Below, piece after piece: positions 47,261-59,256 of a DNA stretch of 64,000 nucleotides. The position numbers and the translations under genes were made by a program. The notes beneath the pieces were generated by a model. That model was not told where the DNA came from, ran no database searches, and was given only the letters and a program-made list of their open reading frames with translations. This stretch comes from Taenia hydatigena (lineage: Eukaryota > Platyhelminthes > Cestoda > Cyclophyllidea > Taeniidae): positions 35,342,876 through 35,406,875 of the forward strand of contig JADWOT020000001.1 of NCBI GenBank assembly GCA_036345935.2. The letters are read 5' to 3'. How positions within the stretch are numbered: position 1 is the first letter of the stretch; every line of letters begins with the position of its first letter.

Positions 47261-49749
47261 GTGTGGAAGTTACTTCACAACCTCATAATGCTAGCCTGCC
47301 CCCAAATTCATCGTGTCAATGTGTAGCTTCGATTGTCCAAATGGTTTGTCTTCACACTACTGCAACAGGTCGTTTCATTTAAGCGTGAGTCCTCCGTTAA
47401 GATGAGAAGGATGTTAATCTAAGGAAGGATATAAGAATAGAGAATGTGCAATTATAAAACATCGTCTGTGTCACATTCAACGCAAGGTATCCCACTCAGA
47501 TCAACATCGAAAACGGCTTTGTCAATTGTAGTTTGAATGTGTTTTGCGCGACGTGAATAAAATTAGTTCCAGCGGCGCCCACTTTCTGCGCTATTAAAGA
47601 ATTTATTAGGAACTGGTAGAGCCAGGCCCAACCATTTCGATAGTGGGCGGAATTGTAGAGGCTTAATGGGCGTCTTTGGCACCTCTGGCTGCATCGGTCA
47701 CGGGTACGAGCCAGATGCTGATGTTAATGTTGACCGCGTTGGTGATCGAGGGTTCTCGGGCGTAGAGTATCGGTACAAAATCAAATGCCCCTCTATGTCG
47801 TCGCCCGAAAGACCAGGAGTAGTGTCGTTGCTGGTTATGCTGTCATCACATCGGCACTTGCTAATGTTGATAGATCACTGCCAGTTTCGATGTATCGGCA
47901 TAACTGAAGTAGATGCGGTAGACTGAACGCTTCTATTTGGCCATAAGCATTCGATGGATGCACACACTTATGCACAATTATTATTATTTACCTTCAAGCG
48001 AGGAGTGTTCTCAGTCAAACGAGCTTAAACCACATCACTCTACCTTATTAGCCATGTCGCCAATGATTCTTGTTCATTACTCGTTCTTCCACTAACCGTT
48101 CCAAGAAAAAAAGGAGGGTTAAAAAGAGGAGAACAAGCGCTGATTTCATTGCACACCATTCCGAACGTGTTAGCATAATGTTGCCATTGTACCTGGTTAT
48201 TGCAAAGGATGAAGCACACCGCTTCGGCTGGAAGCAATTCGTCCCTCAGTGTTTCGAGTTGGATTTAACTCGTTGTTCCTCTCTGCCACGTAATGTTCAC
48301 CACCTGTTCATTACTTTACTGGATCCTTGTAAGATCGTGTTATTGACAGTGATCAATCCAAATTTATCTGTCTGATGGGAATCGCCCTGTTCTACTAAGA
48401 TCGATGCGCACTAATGGTAGCCGTCCTTTGAGGTGTCCAGAAGATAGCTAGAGAGTGCTGTTGCAGCGATGGGTCGCTTCTAAAAATTTAGGGAATGGGA
48501 CAAGGTTGGTTGATTTCCTCAAAGCTGCTTGTTAAACACTCAAGTCATCCTAAGGCCAGCTACCACCCCAACGATTGATGAGAAGCAGTCGGCAGTCCCA
48601 CCTTCCTCCACCCAACCGGCAGTCCAAGCTAAATGCAAACACCCTGAAAGGGCTCTTTTGCACATTCGCCCTTAGCGTCACTGATTTGTGTTGATGACAC
48701 TCCAGTCCCTTCCTTACCTTTGGCATATTTCCAAGTAAGTAGGCTGTGCAAGCATTGCTACTCTGGTGACAGGGCGATCATCATGCGGAAGTCACATGCT
48801 TGTGGTCTCGATCAACATTGATGGATAAGTAGCCTCCAGGTAGAGCGATCTGTACCTCTGTGTACAATTTGTGGCTGCAATGTCAGTAGCGGTGTGCCAA
48901 CAAGTCCGCAAAGACCTGCACTAGGTTCAGCGTTCACCTCTCCTACTTAGCGTCATTCAACTCCAATGATGGTTTCTGCTCCTACCGTGGTGTAAATGTC
49001 TTAGGAGTTTTCGGTTTCTTACTCACTACAAGCCAAGCTAAGGCACCAATTGGATGTACGATGAGGATTTCATTATCGTGTGAAGGATAGGTGCATCAGC
49101 CTCTTTCTCAACTTTCGAACAGCTGAGGTTCTTTTTAGAATAGCTTACGCTTAGACGTGGTGACGTGGAGAGCACGCAAGTGGTGACTGCAGCTGCAGAA
49201 TGCTATTGCAGCAAAGCATCAATGCGTCTTGGTATTCTGTGCTTAATCTGCTGACTGGAAGCAGTTGAGGAGGAGTGGACGCTAACTGGGCAAACACAGC
49301 CATTCTAATAGTCCTCTCCGAAGGACAGCTGACGTCACTCTCTAATTGATAGATGCTAGAATGTGGTTTGGTTAATGTTGGACTGAACTGGGATGCGAGG
49401 TAGGCAGCCGGCTGGCCCATTAAACGATACACTGGCACCGCGACATGCTACTCATTAGTTAGTTAGTAGCAATGCGTTGTGTGCGGATGTGTCTTGGCCC
49501 ACTGAATTTGCCTTTTATATGGATCGGTAACTGGTTTGTGCAGTTTGTTTGTGAGTCCGTGAGTTAGTAGCTCCGTGTTGAATGGCAATGTCTACTGAAC
49601 CACAAAATTTATCTCTTATACGCTTGGTAACTGGTTGGTCTGGTTCGTTTGTTAGTCAGTTATTAAGCCATTAAGTAGGTTATTGGTCAGGGAAATTCAC
49701 TGCGGTAGAGGTTAGCAGTGCAGGGAATTCTGAGGAGCGGCATTGTTAT
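47261..49749. other. Stretch without a supported gene
   Basis: Short frames only. 48070-48375 (+) starts with a Lys/Arg-rich run but has no known domain. 48840-48990 loosely resembles 52610-52760 in direct orientation, suggesting old repeats. Confidence 0.35.
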
Positions 49750-50235
49750 TTATGCTGATGTCCGCTTCCATGAATGCCTTGAACGCAACAGTTAATCACA
49801 TTATCCTCTTGTAACTATATCTCTCTTTCTCCGTAGATCAACGGGCATCTAGAGATCTAGCCTGCGACATGATTCTAGCAGCAAGCGTGACTCATTTGAC
49901 GTGCCGAGCTAATGTTTTATTATCCGAAATCACTCCAAGGGCATCACATCGGTTTTAACTCTCTCGTTTTACCCGTTGTGAGGGTAAAATGAAGTTTTAA
50001 TATGGTTAATGTTGCCCATTTTGGTGCATAAACATCACTTTTGCTGTTGTCGCTTGTACTTGCAGTCAGTTGATACGGCATTTTTTGTCGACTAGCGGAC
50101 CAGCTACCCAATATTGGGTATTACGGTAGCTATACGTTAACCAGATGCTGCCAACGTACGTCCCTCCCTTTTCACTGACGATTTTACTTTACCCTTTGCC
50201 CGATTTGGCTTGAATGGGGGGTCAACAAAGCCTTT
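49750..50235 (-). repeat. Arm of a diverged inverted repeat (partner 37480-38000)
   Basis: This is the reverse complement partner of 37480-38000, with matching blocks in mirrored order. No gene is supported. Confidence 0.55.
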
Positions 50236-53159
50236 GGTGTAACACCGAACTTCATTTGAAACAACCTCTGGGATGACGAGAAGGGGATTGTGGAGAGAAA
50301 GAGCTGTTTGAGGAATCGGCTCTTAACCACAAAAGCAGCAAAATATCCGCTAAGGTCCTTTACAGCTCTCTTTGATTCTAGATAAGCGCCTTGGCTCCAC
50401 AAGAATCAGGTGTAGGGCAGAAAGACCATCAGAAAATGACGGCAATGAATTGGTGGAGAAGGAGAAGGTGGAGGAGAAGGATGTGCAGGTGGGGAATAAA
50501 ATGTGAGACAAAGAGTGTTGGAGCGCGAGCATTTTACTTTCACCACCAGCATGAAAGGGATCCTTGATCAACTGCAGCATGAGCTGAAGCAAGAGCTGCT
50601 ATGCAACACCTGCAGTGTGAGTTGAGGAGAAGGAAGGAAAAAAGAAAATACAATCGTGTGAGAAGGTGATTGAATGACTGGCCTTCCATTTACCTGCCCA
50701 TCCACAGTGACTAATCAGAACAAAGACAAGGCAGGAGAACAGAGTCTCTAGTGGTCGGATAGACTCAAGTTTATTTGGCTGTAAAGCTTATCACGCCTCA
50801 CAGGTCTCATTGGCCCTCCAATCCAGAAACCTGAATGTGAACTTAGCCAGATAGGCGTCAATAAGCGAGAAGTACCGAAAAGAGGGAGACACTAACTTCT
50901 CAATTCAAAGTCTTCACAAAGTTCTATCACTTGTAGGCCCATGAAATAACTAGTAGCAAACATCCAACCAACCAATGTCGTCGCTCACCTCCTGTCACAC
51001 CTGCTACGCATACGTTTTGTTTAAGCATGTGCATCTCGTAAAGAGAAGAAGGTTGCAGGTCTAAAGGGTTGAAGGAGGAAGAAGATTGCGTGATTGTGAC
51101 TCATCATCCGTGTCATATTCAACGCGAAGCATCCTACTCAGATCAACATCAGAAATTGGTTCCGTCAATCGTATTTTGAATGTGTCTCAACCAATGCGCG
51201 TGGAGGCATTTACATTGACGACCCATTTTGGTTGCTTCAAAGATGTTATTTGATAAATTGGTACAGCTAAGCCCAATCATCACCGACAACCATGGCGATG
51301 GTGGGTAAAACCTCCCGACAGCTCACCTTGGTCATGAGACTATCATCTCAAAAAGAGGGATTAGTTTGGACAATCTCCCATGATTAACTAATCAGACTAC
51401 TAGTCAGCTTGTCATCGAGCAGTGTGGCATAAATGAGCAAACATACACATTTCAACACTTCTCTCTGGGACACCAGTTAGGAACACGCTTCTTCTATGCT
51501 CTCCTTCTGCTGCTTATTGGTGGTGATTTGCGGCGATGATTGCGCCAGGGCTGAAGGGCTTGAAGTGAGGAGGAGAGGTGCATTACAAAACTGCTCTTAA
51601 GTGTAGACTATGCATTTACCCAGGATGCAAGCAGGCAGCGTGGTTTTGTGTCTGGAGGACATACATGGAAGACTGGGTGCAGTGCGTGGGTACCATGCGA
51701 GGGCAAAAGGACGAGCAACTGGTAACTTGGCAAGTACTCTTCCATAGGACAATGCGTCAAACAGTTTGAATGCGATTATTATCCCATTTCTATTTGGGAT
51801 GATGAAGCTTTGTCGGTGTAAGCTAACTAAATACGGTAGGCACGTTTCCCATTTCTTCCATCCGACCCAAAAGCTTAGCAGTAATAAAGTTCCTTGCTTA
51901 ATGCCAAAGCATCAACAAGACTGATGCCCTGCAGAGCCATTAAGCCTCCTTGAATTAAGCATCACATGCCAATATCTTTACATCATTCACCTCCTCCATC
52001 GCCTTCCACTCCTTATTCGCTCACTTGGCTACCTTCTCGTCAATACAATGGTGTTGAGAGAATTCGCCGGTGCATACCTATTGTTGCTAAGTACCCAGCG
52101 TAGGTCATAACCCTACCAGAAATAAGTTCAAGTCTTTTAGTATTTGTTTAACGTTTTGGTATGATAATTTGTGTAATAGGCAGAACAGAACTGATTTCCT
52201 TTTCCGTGTTGAGACGAAACTCCATTGGATTGGAAAGGATGAGTGAGGAGTTATAATGACAATCCAACCGACCTCCTTCTATATAGCATTCCATTTTAAC
52301 TGCATTTGGAAGAACGATCCAAACACCTCCGAAAGCTACCTTATCGTGCAGTGGCTCTGTCATTCTAGCGGACCCAGTTTACTGGGTCTTCACACCTTAG
52401 CCAGTACGCTCAACTCCGTCACCAATGATGAAAATACCAGCAAAGAATTTATGGCCAGGAGAGAAACAGCAAACGCTGGAAGTGAAGTCGAGAAGGAATA
52501 GATGAATGTAAGTCTACTACACACTTTAGACAGGCACTGCACACTTGTCTGCTTAAATAGATTAGTTGTGCAGCCATGGCCTGTTTAGTGACTGGGCCAA
52601 GTGTGAACGATAGAGTGAGGCTACTTTCTAGCTGCAAAGTCAGCGGCAGTGTACCAACATATCTGTTGTGGTGTGTGGCAGGTTTTGCGTTCATCTTTCC
52701 CACTTGACCATCATTTCCTAGGAATGAGTCGACCAAATGCAGGTCGGTGTCCATCTCCTTCGTTGTCGACCCAGTAAAAGGAACATGGTGGTAAGGGTCA
52801 ACTATTTCATCATTAACTAACGGGGACGGATGCCCAGGCGCCCTCTTATGTCGGCATATTCGCCGTGTATATGCTTGGTTGAGTATTCATCATTGCTAGC
52901 CGAGAAGCGATCGGCGAACACGCTTTTCACTACGAAAGCGTCGTCATCCTCCTTCAAGGGCGATATGGACTTCCTAAGGCAGCACAACCCTCATCACTCT
53001 GCTTCGCTCACTGCATCACCAACAATTAAGAGTACTCGCCACTTGCTCTCACTCTACTCGTCTCAAGGAAACAAAGCCAAGGAGGAAGGAAGTAGCAAGG
53101 AACCTGCGGCATATTGAAGTAAATTGATTGGAGAACGAAATTAAATGAAGGACCACAAT
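50236..53159. other. Stretch without a supported gene
   Basis: Frames of 60-100 codons on both strands lack recognisable motifs. 52860-52960 carries the CGAACACGCTTTTC-type block of the inverted-repeat family. Nothing else was identified. Confidence 0.35.
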
Positions 53160-53660
53160 CTATCTTCTCCTGTCACGAGTAGCGCACAGCTGCCTGTCCA
53201 TGCAGGCCAACAAGCGAGTTCATTTTCGATAAACTGAGTGAAAGAAAGATGGACAACATTGTTATGCCACCGATGCCAAAAGTGCTAAACAGCTAGCCCA
53301 TTAATCGTGGGAGCGGAAGACGATATGACTTCATTGCAGAGAAATCGTCTATTACCGACAACTGAAACGAACCCACGGAGAGGTGGTACCCGCCTATGCC
53401 AACTTCAAGCATCTCCTCATGGGATCCTGTGTTTACCAAACGCGTCTCATTCAACCAAGATGATTATTTAATCCAAAAAAATGTATACTGCAAAGGAGCC
53501 AATGCAAAGACGCGGCTAAAGCAACATCAACGATGGTGGATTATGCGGTGGTCAATCTGGTCGTACAAATTGGCAGGCCGACGTGTGTGCCTCCATCTTC
53601 GGCTAATTAGAGCGGCACTTATTAAAGGGACAAAGCGATGCAGCGATGAAACTAGTCCCT
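53160..53660 (-). repeat. Partner of 40895-41400 (inverted)
   Basis: Reverse-complement blocks match 40895-41400, including the CTGCCTGTCCATGCAGGCC region and GTGGATTATGCGGTGG. Moderate identity with gaps. Confidence 0.5.
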
Positions 53661-55189
53661 CTATAATTGTGCTTAACCTTCATCCCTCTACCTCGTTCAT
53701 CACATTACCAGTGATGAAGAAAGTTGCCTGCATGCACACACTCCATCGCACTCATGTGGATGCGTTGGCGCATCGCTGCTGAATTTACCGCCAGGAATTT
53801 CACACCGTAACAACTCGCTCTGCCTGGAAGCTAGCTCTTTGCGATTGTAGCGACCGCAACATGATGTTCCAGCCAAAAAGAAGCAGTGCTTGCACAACCT
53901 GCTTACTTGGAAATTCGCTGAAGTAAAGATACAGGTCTGTGGCCATTGATGGTTGATGCGGTGGTCAATCCGACTAGTAACTGATTGCTCTTGACCTCTG
54001 AGTGGTTGACAGCAGAATTGATATTCGGTGGAATTGCAAACACCCCTAGCGTCTCGATCTCCTAGCATCCATCGATGCCATCGCCTTCCTATTTCCGGTA
54101 GGCGTCTCTTCAGAACAGATACAAGTGGCATCCATGCTCCACCCCACAGCAATAAAGACACCAATGAGCGATTTACACCTCCGTGCACGCCATCAAAGAG
54201 CGTTTTAGGGTTACTGTGATTTAAAGTGGGCAACGATTCCATCAATGACCTAACAGTATGTAAAGAGACTGCATTTCGTTTCTTACTTCACGTCTGTCAA
54301 GAATCCTTTGTTTCGTCCATGTTTCTGATTTATCAATGTCTCATCAAGCGGTCCGCACATTATGTAAATACACCTTCCAAACATATTAATTGTAGAGTTT
54401 TGAGCATCAGTTGAGAAATCTCTTAGACTGCTTAACATTGATGTAGTAGGTGGGGCCGAATTGGGTGATATTTGAGTTGACAAGGATGCCAGCTTGCTAA
54501 ATACTAGCTAGCTGACTTGATGACAGGTAGACAAACAGTCCGACTGGTATTTGCGCATTCCATGGTTAGTTGGCCAGTTCTCTGGCTAGGTGAATAGAAG
54601 GACTAGTTTGCTCGTCAGCCTCGAATACACGCAGGCGACTTGCCATAGCTTCTCTCACTAGATGGGTCGGCGTTCATCCAGAGAGAATTCACTGCAAGGT
54701 GATTTAAATGACTGCCACAGGGCACTTACGAACTGCATTTATTTTAAGCTCACAATTTATTCTGTTAACTCTACTTGGACACTCTAGCAGGTTATTAATG
54801 CAGTCCATGTCTTACTTCAAATAAAACCAAGCCTTCGTAAGCATTTTTTCAGTTTTAAGCCAACATACATGATAAGTGTTGCACCATTAGCTAACTAGGT
54901 AAAATAAATGGGGACTAACAGAACTGTACTGGGTCTCTGAGGTAGGGCATCATCCTGTGACTGCGTGGTACCTGTGGCTAGAGAGTTGTCACTGAAATGC
55001 ACCAAGTGTCGAGCACTTGGGGATAAGCCCAACCATCATTCATCACTGCCACTTAGACGTGGTAGGTGTGTTGCAGAGCTCGACAATCCACTCGAGCTCC
55101 TCAATTCCTCTGAGGACCATAAAAACTTTCCTTCTTGCAGTTATGGACATTGTCTTGCTAAACTAACCTAACATGACCTGTCAGCATAT
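53661..55189. other. Stretch without a supported gene
   Basis: The minus frame 53700-54245 (181 codons) is the longest open frame in the window but has no recognisable domain and an irregular composition. A TTGATGCGGTGGTCAAT block near 53953 repeats text from 53535, so the stretch is probably repeat-derived. Confidence 0.35.
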
Positions 55190-55830
55190 TGAATTCAAAT
55201 ATTAAAATGTGATCCATTTACTTGGCCTTGTATTCCTCTTATCAGGAGGCAGGAGGGGGCTACAAGACTAAGAGATGGGTTTACTGAGCTACAGATTAAT
55301 TTAATCCACAAAACTCAATCCTAATCTTCCAACTGGACGATTACCCTACTGTAGGCGCTAATCTCTCTCCTCATCTTTCTCATTCTGCCTTTAAACCAAC
55401 ACATTTCATAACATTACCATTGCTAATTGGTCTCTTTATTGCATTAACCTTGGATATGATCCACAGGGATCCTCAAATTAAGCTTATAAATCTCACTTTG
55501 CCTGGATCTCCTACAAAGCCTCACAGCACGGCGGCCACAGTAGATGTTCAACTCTCTGGACCTGTATTAAGCATGCTAAATCACAGAAAATGTACAATAT
55601 TACAAAGTGGGTGCATATGAAATCACAAGGCTGTTTCCTTGGTTAGGAGGCGATTTCCTTTCCGCCCCACTCTCATCTCACTTTGCCACACCCTGTTGCA
55701 TGTTTGCATGGTTCAAACAGAGCTTCTGTCATGTCAGTGCCTTCTTTTCACCTTTCTTGTGGGCAGTACCAGGTAGAAGGTAATGGCACAAGCATTGGTG
55801 GTGGTTGAGGAAATGTGGATGGCGTATGTC
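55190..55830 (+). pseudogene. Fragment E of the duplicated membrane-protein-like gene
   Basis: 55190-55330 resembles copy A 4420-4520, 55400-55560 resembles 4770-4870, and 55660-55790 resembles 5965-6085, so the middle exons are missing. The frame at 55420-55620 reads LIGLFIALTLDMIHRDPQIK followed by LINLTLPGSPTKPHSTAATV. The equivalents are LIALPPDMIHEDPSI in copy A and LIKLLLDMIHEDFSI in copy C. Fragment E reads like an undisturbed hydrophobic segment followed by a hydrophilic Thr/Pro region. It is an internally deleted relic; function unknown. Confidence 0.45.
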
Positions 55831-55859
55831 GGTTTCCTCCTTGGAATCCCCACATTGTC

Positions 55860-57135
55860 AAACATGATAGTCTCCATACGCGGGTGGATAGTGCACCCAA
55901 CGCAGATAGGTAGGTGGGTGGGTAAGAAGTCGGTGATCTTCCCAGCTTATCACACGAATGTCCTTCCTTGCTAACTTAGATGGGCCGTAAAGCCTGCACC
56001 ACCTGCGAATGGAGTAGCTAGATTGTTGTCTTTCGTTCACATTCTTTTTTAACAAATTTTTGAGCGGTGTGACACTTGACTTTCCTCCCTCATTACGATA
56101 GAGTGAGGGCAGGCAGAGCGAGTTATTTTCTCCTTTGAAGGCACAAATGATGCCAGTTCTGTGTAAAGAATCGTATTCGTCGAACACTCTTCGTCTAACC
56201 TTGAGAACTACTTAGTCCAGCGTATAAATACTACAAATGTGCCTACTTGACGAAGCCGCTCGTGGTCTGCATCCATTAGTGGATGATGTAGTGTATTGGA
56301 TGATCAGGCCATTCGTGTCAGCAGAGCGGCGCGTGTGCATGTATCTCTGCCTCCTCGCAGCGGCACCTGTCATAAAGACAAAGACGAAGAAGTGGCAACA
56401 CCAAGCCTTCTCTTACGTCCTTCATCCTTATCAAGCTACCTCGTTATTCATGCAACTAGTAATGGAGAATGTCGCCCACCTAAATTTAAGCTACTCGGTC
56501 TCAGAAAGCGATGGTCAAGTCGGATGGGATGAACGCCGGACCTATTGCAGTATGCCAGGAAATCGACCACGGATAGCTACTATCCACCAACTAAACTCCT
56601 CGCCATGTCGAAGGTCGCCGATACGACGTACGAACAGAAGGGTCTAACCGACATTTATTTGTGCACGTCCATCCACAGGAGAATTTAGGTCTAGCTAATT
56701 GGCCAAATCCAACTTTTGCGGGGGTCGGATCTGCTCCAGAGCAAAGTTGAGCATCTGCACTCATCCATCTCGGCTGCATTCATGCACGCACCAAACATTC
56801 CAATCATTTACGAAGCATGCGCTCTATGGTTGGCTTATCTTTGCATTTACGTGGACCTTCTTTCAACCGGCCATCAATCCATCCATCCACATGCTACTCG
56901 TACATCATCCGTTCAATTCTTTTCTTCTGCTTTTACCCATCGATTTGTGCGTCTAGCCACAGTAGCCATTCAGCTACCACATTTTCCTTAACTACTTCAA
57001 CAAACCATCTCGTCCATTAGTCCTTTCAAGCATCCTGCCCGATTGTATTCCTCGTTGTACTTTGGGTTCAACAACCTCTGCCTAACATTTCTAATCCAAG
57101 CAACGAGAAGGGACAGTTCTCTACCTGCTGAAATC
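55860..57135 (-). repeat. Arm of a diverged inverted repeat (partner 39190-40315)
   Basis: Mirrored blocks correspond in order to 40315 down to 39190. The arm begins directly after fragment E. No gene is supported. Confidence 0.6.
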
Positions 57136-58824
57136 GCTAAAGGCAGCAACAAACACGAACGAGGTTACTGTTCATAGGAAAGGCAAGATGGAAGCAGAGA
57201 AGGCGAAAGCGTCTTTGAATGGTGAAGGGTCTAATGTCAGTGCTGGGAGGAGCCGACTGCTGACAAATGTTACGCACTAATATTTTATTTGAACGGGTCT
57301 ACATCGCGACTTATTCGGCGCAGGTGCAGTGCGAGTATTCATTTCTCAGGTTTCTGATCCGCTCGGTGAATAGGCGATGGTGCTTCGTTTCTATCCCTTG
57401 GTCACCTCTCCCCACATCCAAAGCATGCAGATGCTCAAATTCTCTCTGGATCGGCTTTGGCTCCTACAAAAGTTGAATGTGGCTAAGTAGTTAGACCCAA
57501 CTTCTCCTGTGGATGGACGCGCACAATGTGGATGGTAGCTAGCCCTTTCCGCTCTGGGTGCTGCCCGTGGGCTTCGATTCGGTGAGGATGTTGTGCTTAG
57601 CGTTTGTTGGTAGCAGCTTTATGTGGTCGGTTCTCTGATAGGCTGTTAAATTTTATAAGCCATTTAAACTTGTATTGGGAAGCGTGCTATTTGAGTTGTG
57701 GATGGCACATGCTACTAACGAGTCATTTGAGCAGATGCCGCTACTTGCTAATTTCCAAAGATTTTTCTGTTTCTACTGGTCCTTGCATGAATTTGAAATC
57801 ACTTAGAGGCCAGCGTCACGCATTTTTCTATCCAAATTTCCTACTTTTGTATTAAAGGATTATAAGTTGCTTCTAAAAACGCTAAAAGCGATTGCATTGT
57901 GCTACCAGATGTTGTGAGAGGAGGACCACCAGTTGGGGCGGAACTAGCTAATTCTCATGCTTCTACAATGTAAACCATCTCTCAGGTGATGAAAAAGACC
58001 TTTGTACTCAAATGCGTAATTAAATAATATGAAATTTAATTGTTTATGTGTTTTGAGCTTTGTTTATTGCACCCGTGATGAGTGATTTTTGCGTCGATCC
58101 TCATACTGGTTTTGAGTTAAAAGCAATCAGTCTTGGGTCGGAAAATAAATGGCCTATGATATTTTTTGCTACCTATTGATTATTAGGTATCTCAAAGATC
58201 TTGTTTAATTCATTCTTACTAAACTAATTGTGCTGGCGGCATTTGATTTTGGTGTGCCTTTTCATTCCTCGTTCATCGAAGTGACGGCGCTTCCCTCTTC
58301 TACTCTACTAAGCACCTTCCTTTAGGCTTACAATTAAATCAAAGACGACATCTTCCTATTTATCTTTAAGAGTCACAGCAATGAGTCATGAGCCGTATTT
58401 GGTTGTAGTCTTTAGAACTTGATTTGCTTTAATCGCATCTGCTAGGTGAAACCAGTTACCAACAGTTGTAGCGGTCAATGAGTGGGCTTTACACGCAACG
58501 CCTGTCAGCGTGTCCGTCTAACAACCATCTCGAACACGGAGGCAGCGTCGAACTAGCTGATGGAACACCTGGATGCCTTTGCCACTGCTTGAAATGGATA
58601 TTAAGGAGGAGCTTGTGAGCTGCATTCCTCCCCTGCTTCTTTACCCAGAAGATTCCATCCCTGTTTTACTGTTTTATTATCTACGTTAGAACTTACTCGA
58701 TCGTAGAATTTGTAATATTTCACTCTACCGAGTGCAAATTTGTTTATTCCTCTTCTCTTTCATGCCATCCCCTTGACCTCCTCCTTTCCACCGTTTTTTT
58801 CCTTTCCCTTCTCTTTAACTCTAG
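57136..58824. other. Stretch without a supported gene
   Basis: Short frames only. 58740-58824 is strongly pyrimidine-rich and ends in CTCTAG, forming the acceptor of the exon that follows, so part of this stretch may be intron. Confidence 0.4.
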
Positions 58825-59256
58825 CACGCAGGTGGAGCAGGTGAAGACTGAGGAGTTCTCACTCGTCCGGAAGCCAGCTGACATCGTGATCTCCGCAACA
58901 CTGCCCGTAGAAAGCCCTCAGTCAAATTCAAAAAAATAATGCAGTGAAGTAGGAGGAAAAACACGGTCGTGTCATTTTGGTGCAAAATGTCGCCTTCCAG
59001 GCCAGTCAGCGCGAGATGGCAGCCCTCTTTAAGCCCATCGGTGGCTCCATCAAGGTAAGAATGCCTCGAAAGCCCTCCGGAGGTCATCGCGATTTCGTCT
59101 TTGTAGAGTTTGCTACGCATGATCAGGCCAAGGTGGTTTGAAAGCACAGTGCACAAAGGAACGCCTCTACCTGTGTTGCCGCAGAGCATCCTGAAGACCT
59201 TCGGTGTGGATGCACACCTAATGGAATGGGGGTTGAACATTGAACATGCGAGATAG
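58825..59256 (+). pseudogene. RBM19: Damaged exon with the last RRM of an RBM19/MRD1-like protein
   Basis: After a strong acceptor (pyrimidine tract, CTCTAG at 58819-58824) an open frame encodes a charged linker (TQVEQVKTEEFSLVRKPAD), which ends at TAA after an A-run near 58932. In another frame, 58953-59138 encodes most of an RRM. RNP2 is ILVQNV, then comes AFQASQREMAALF, and RNP1-like HRDFVFVEF has Asp where Gly is usual. A TGA follows at 59139-59141. A further piece at 59185-59256 ends with DAHLMEWG, matching the RLVLEWA that closes this RRM in RBM19. RBM19/MRD1 is a nucleolar multi-RRM factor for small-subunit rRNA processing. Damage includes the frame change at the A-run, a TAG at 58950-58952 and the stop in the RRM. 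A 52-nt intron from 59133 to 59184 is conceivable. The intact acceptor argues against a processed pseudogene. The overlapping 166-codon minus frame is a shadow. Confidence 0.75.

Noticed and set aside
53700..54245. 181-codon minus-strand frame, the longest in the window
   Set aside because: No domain, no splice context, an uneven composition and repeat-family text within it. A frame this long can occur by chance in 64 kb.
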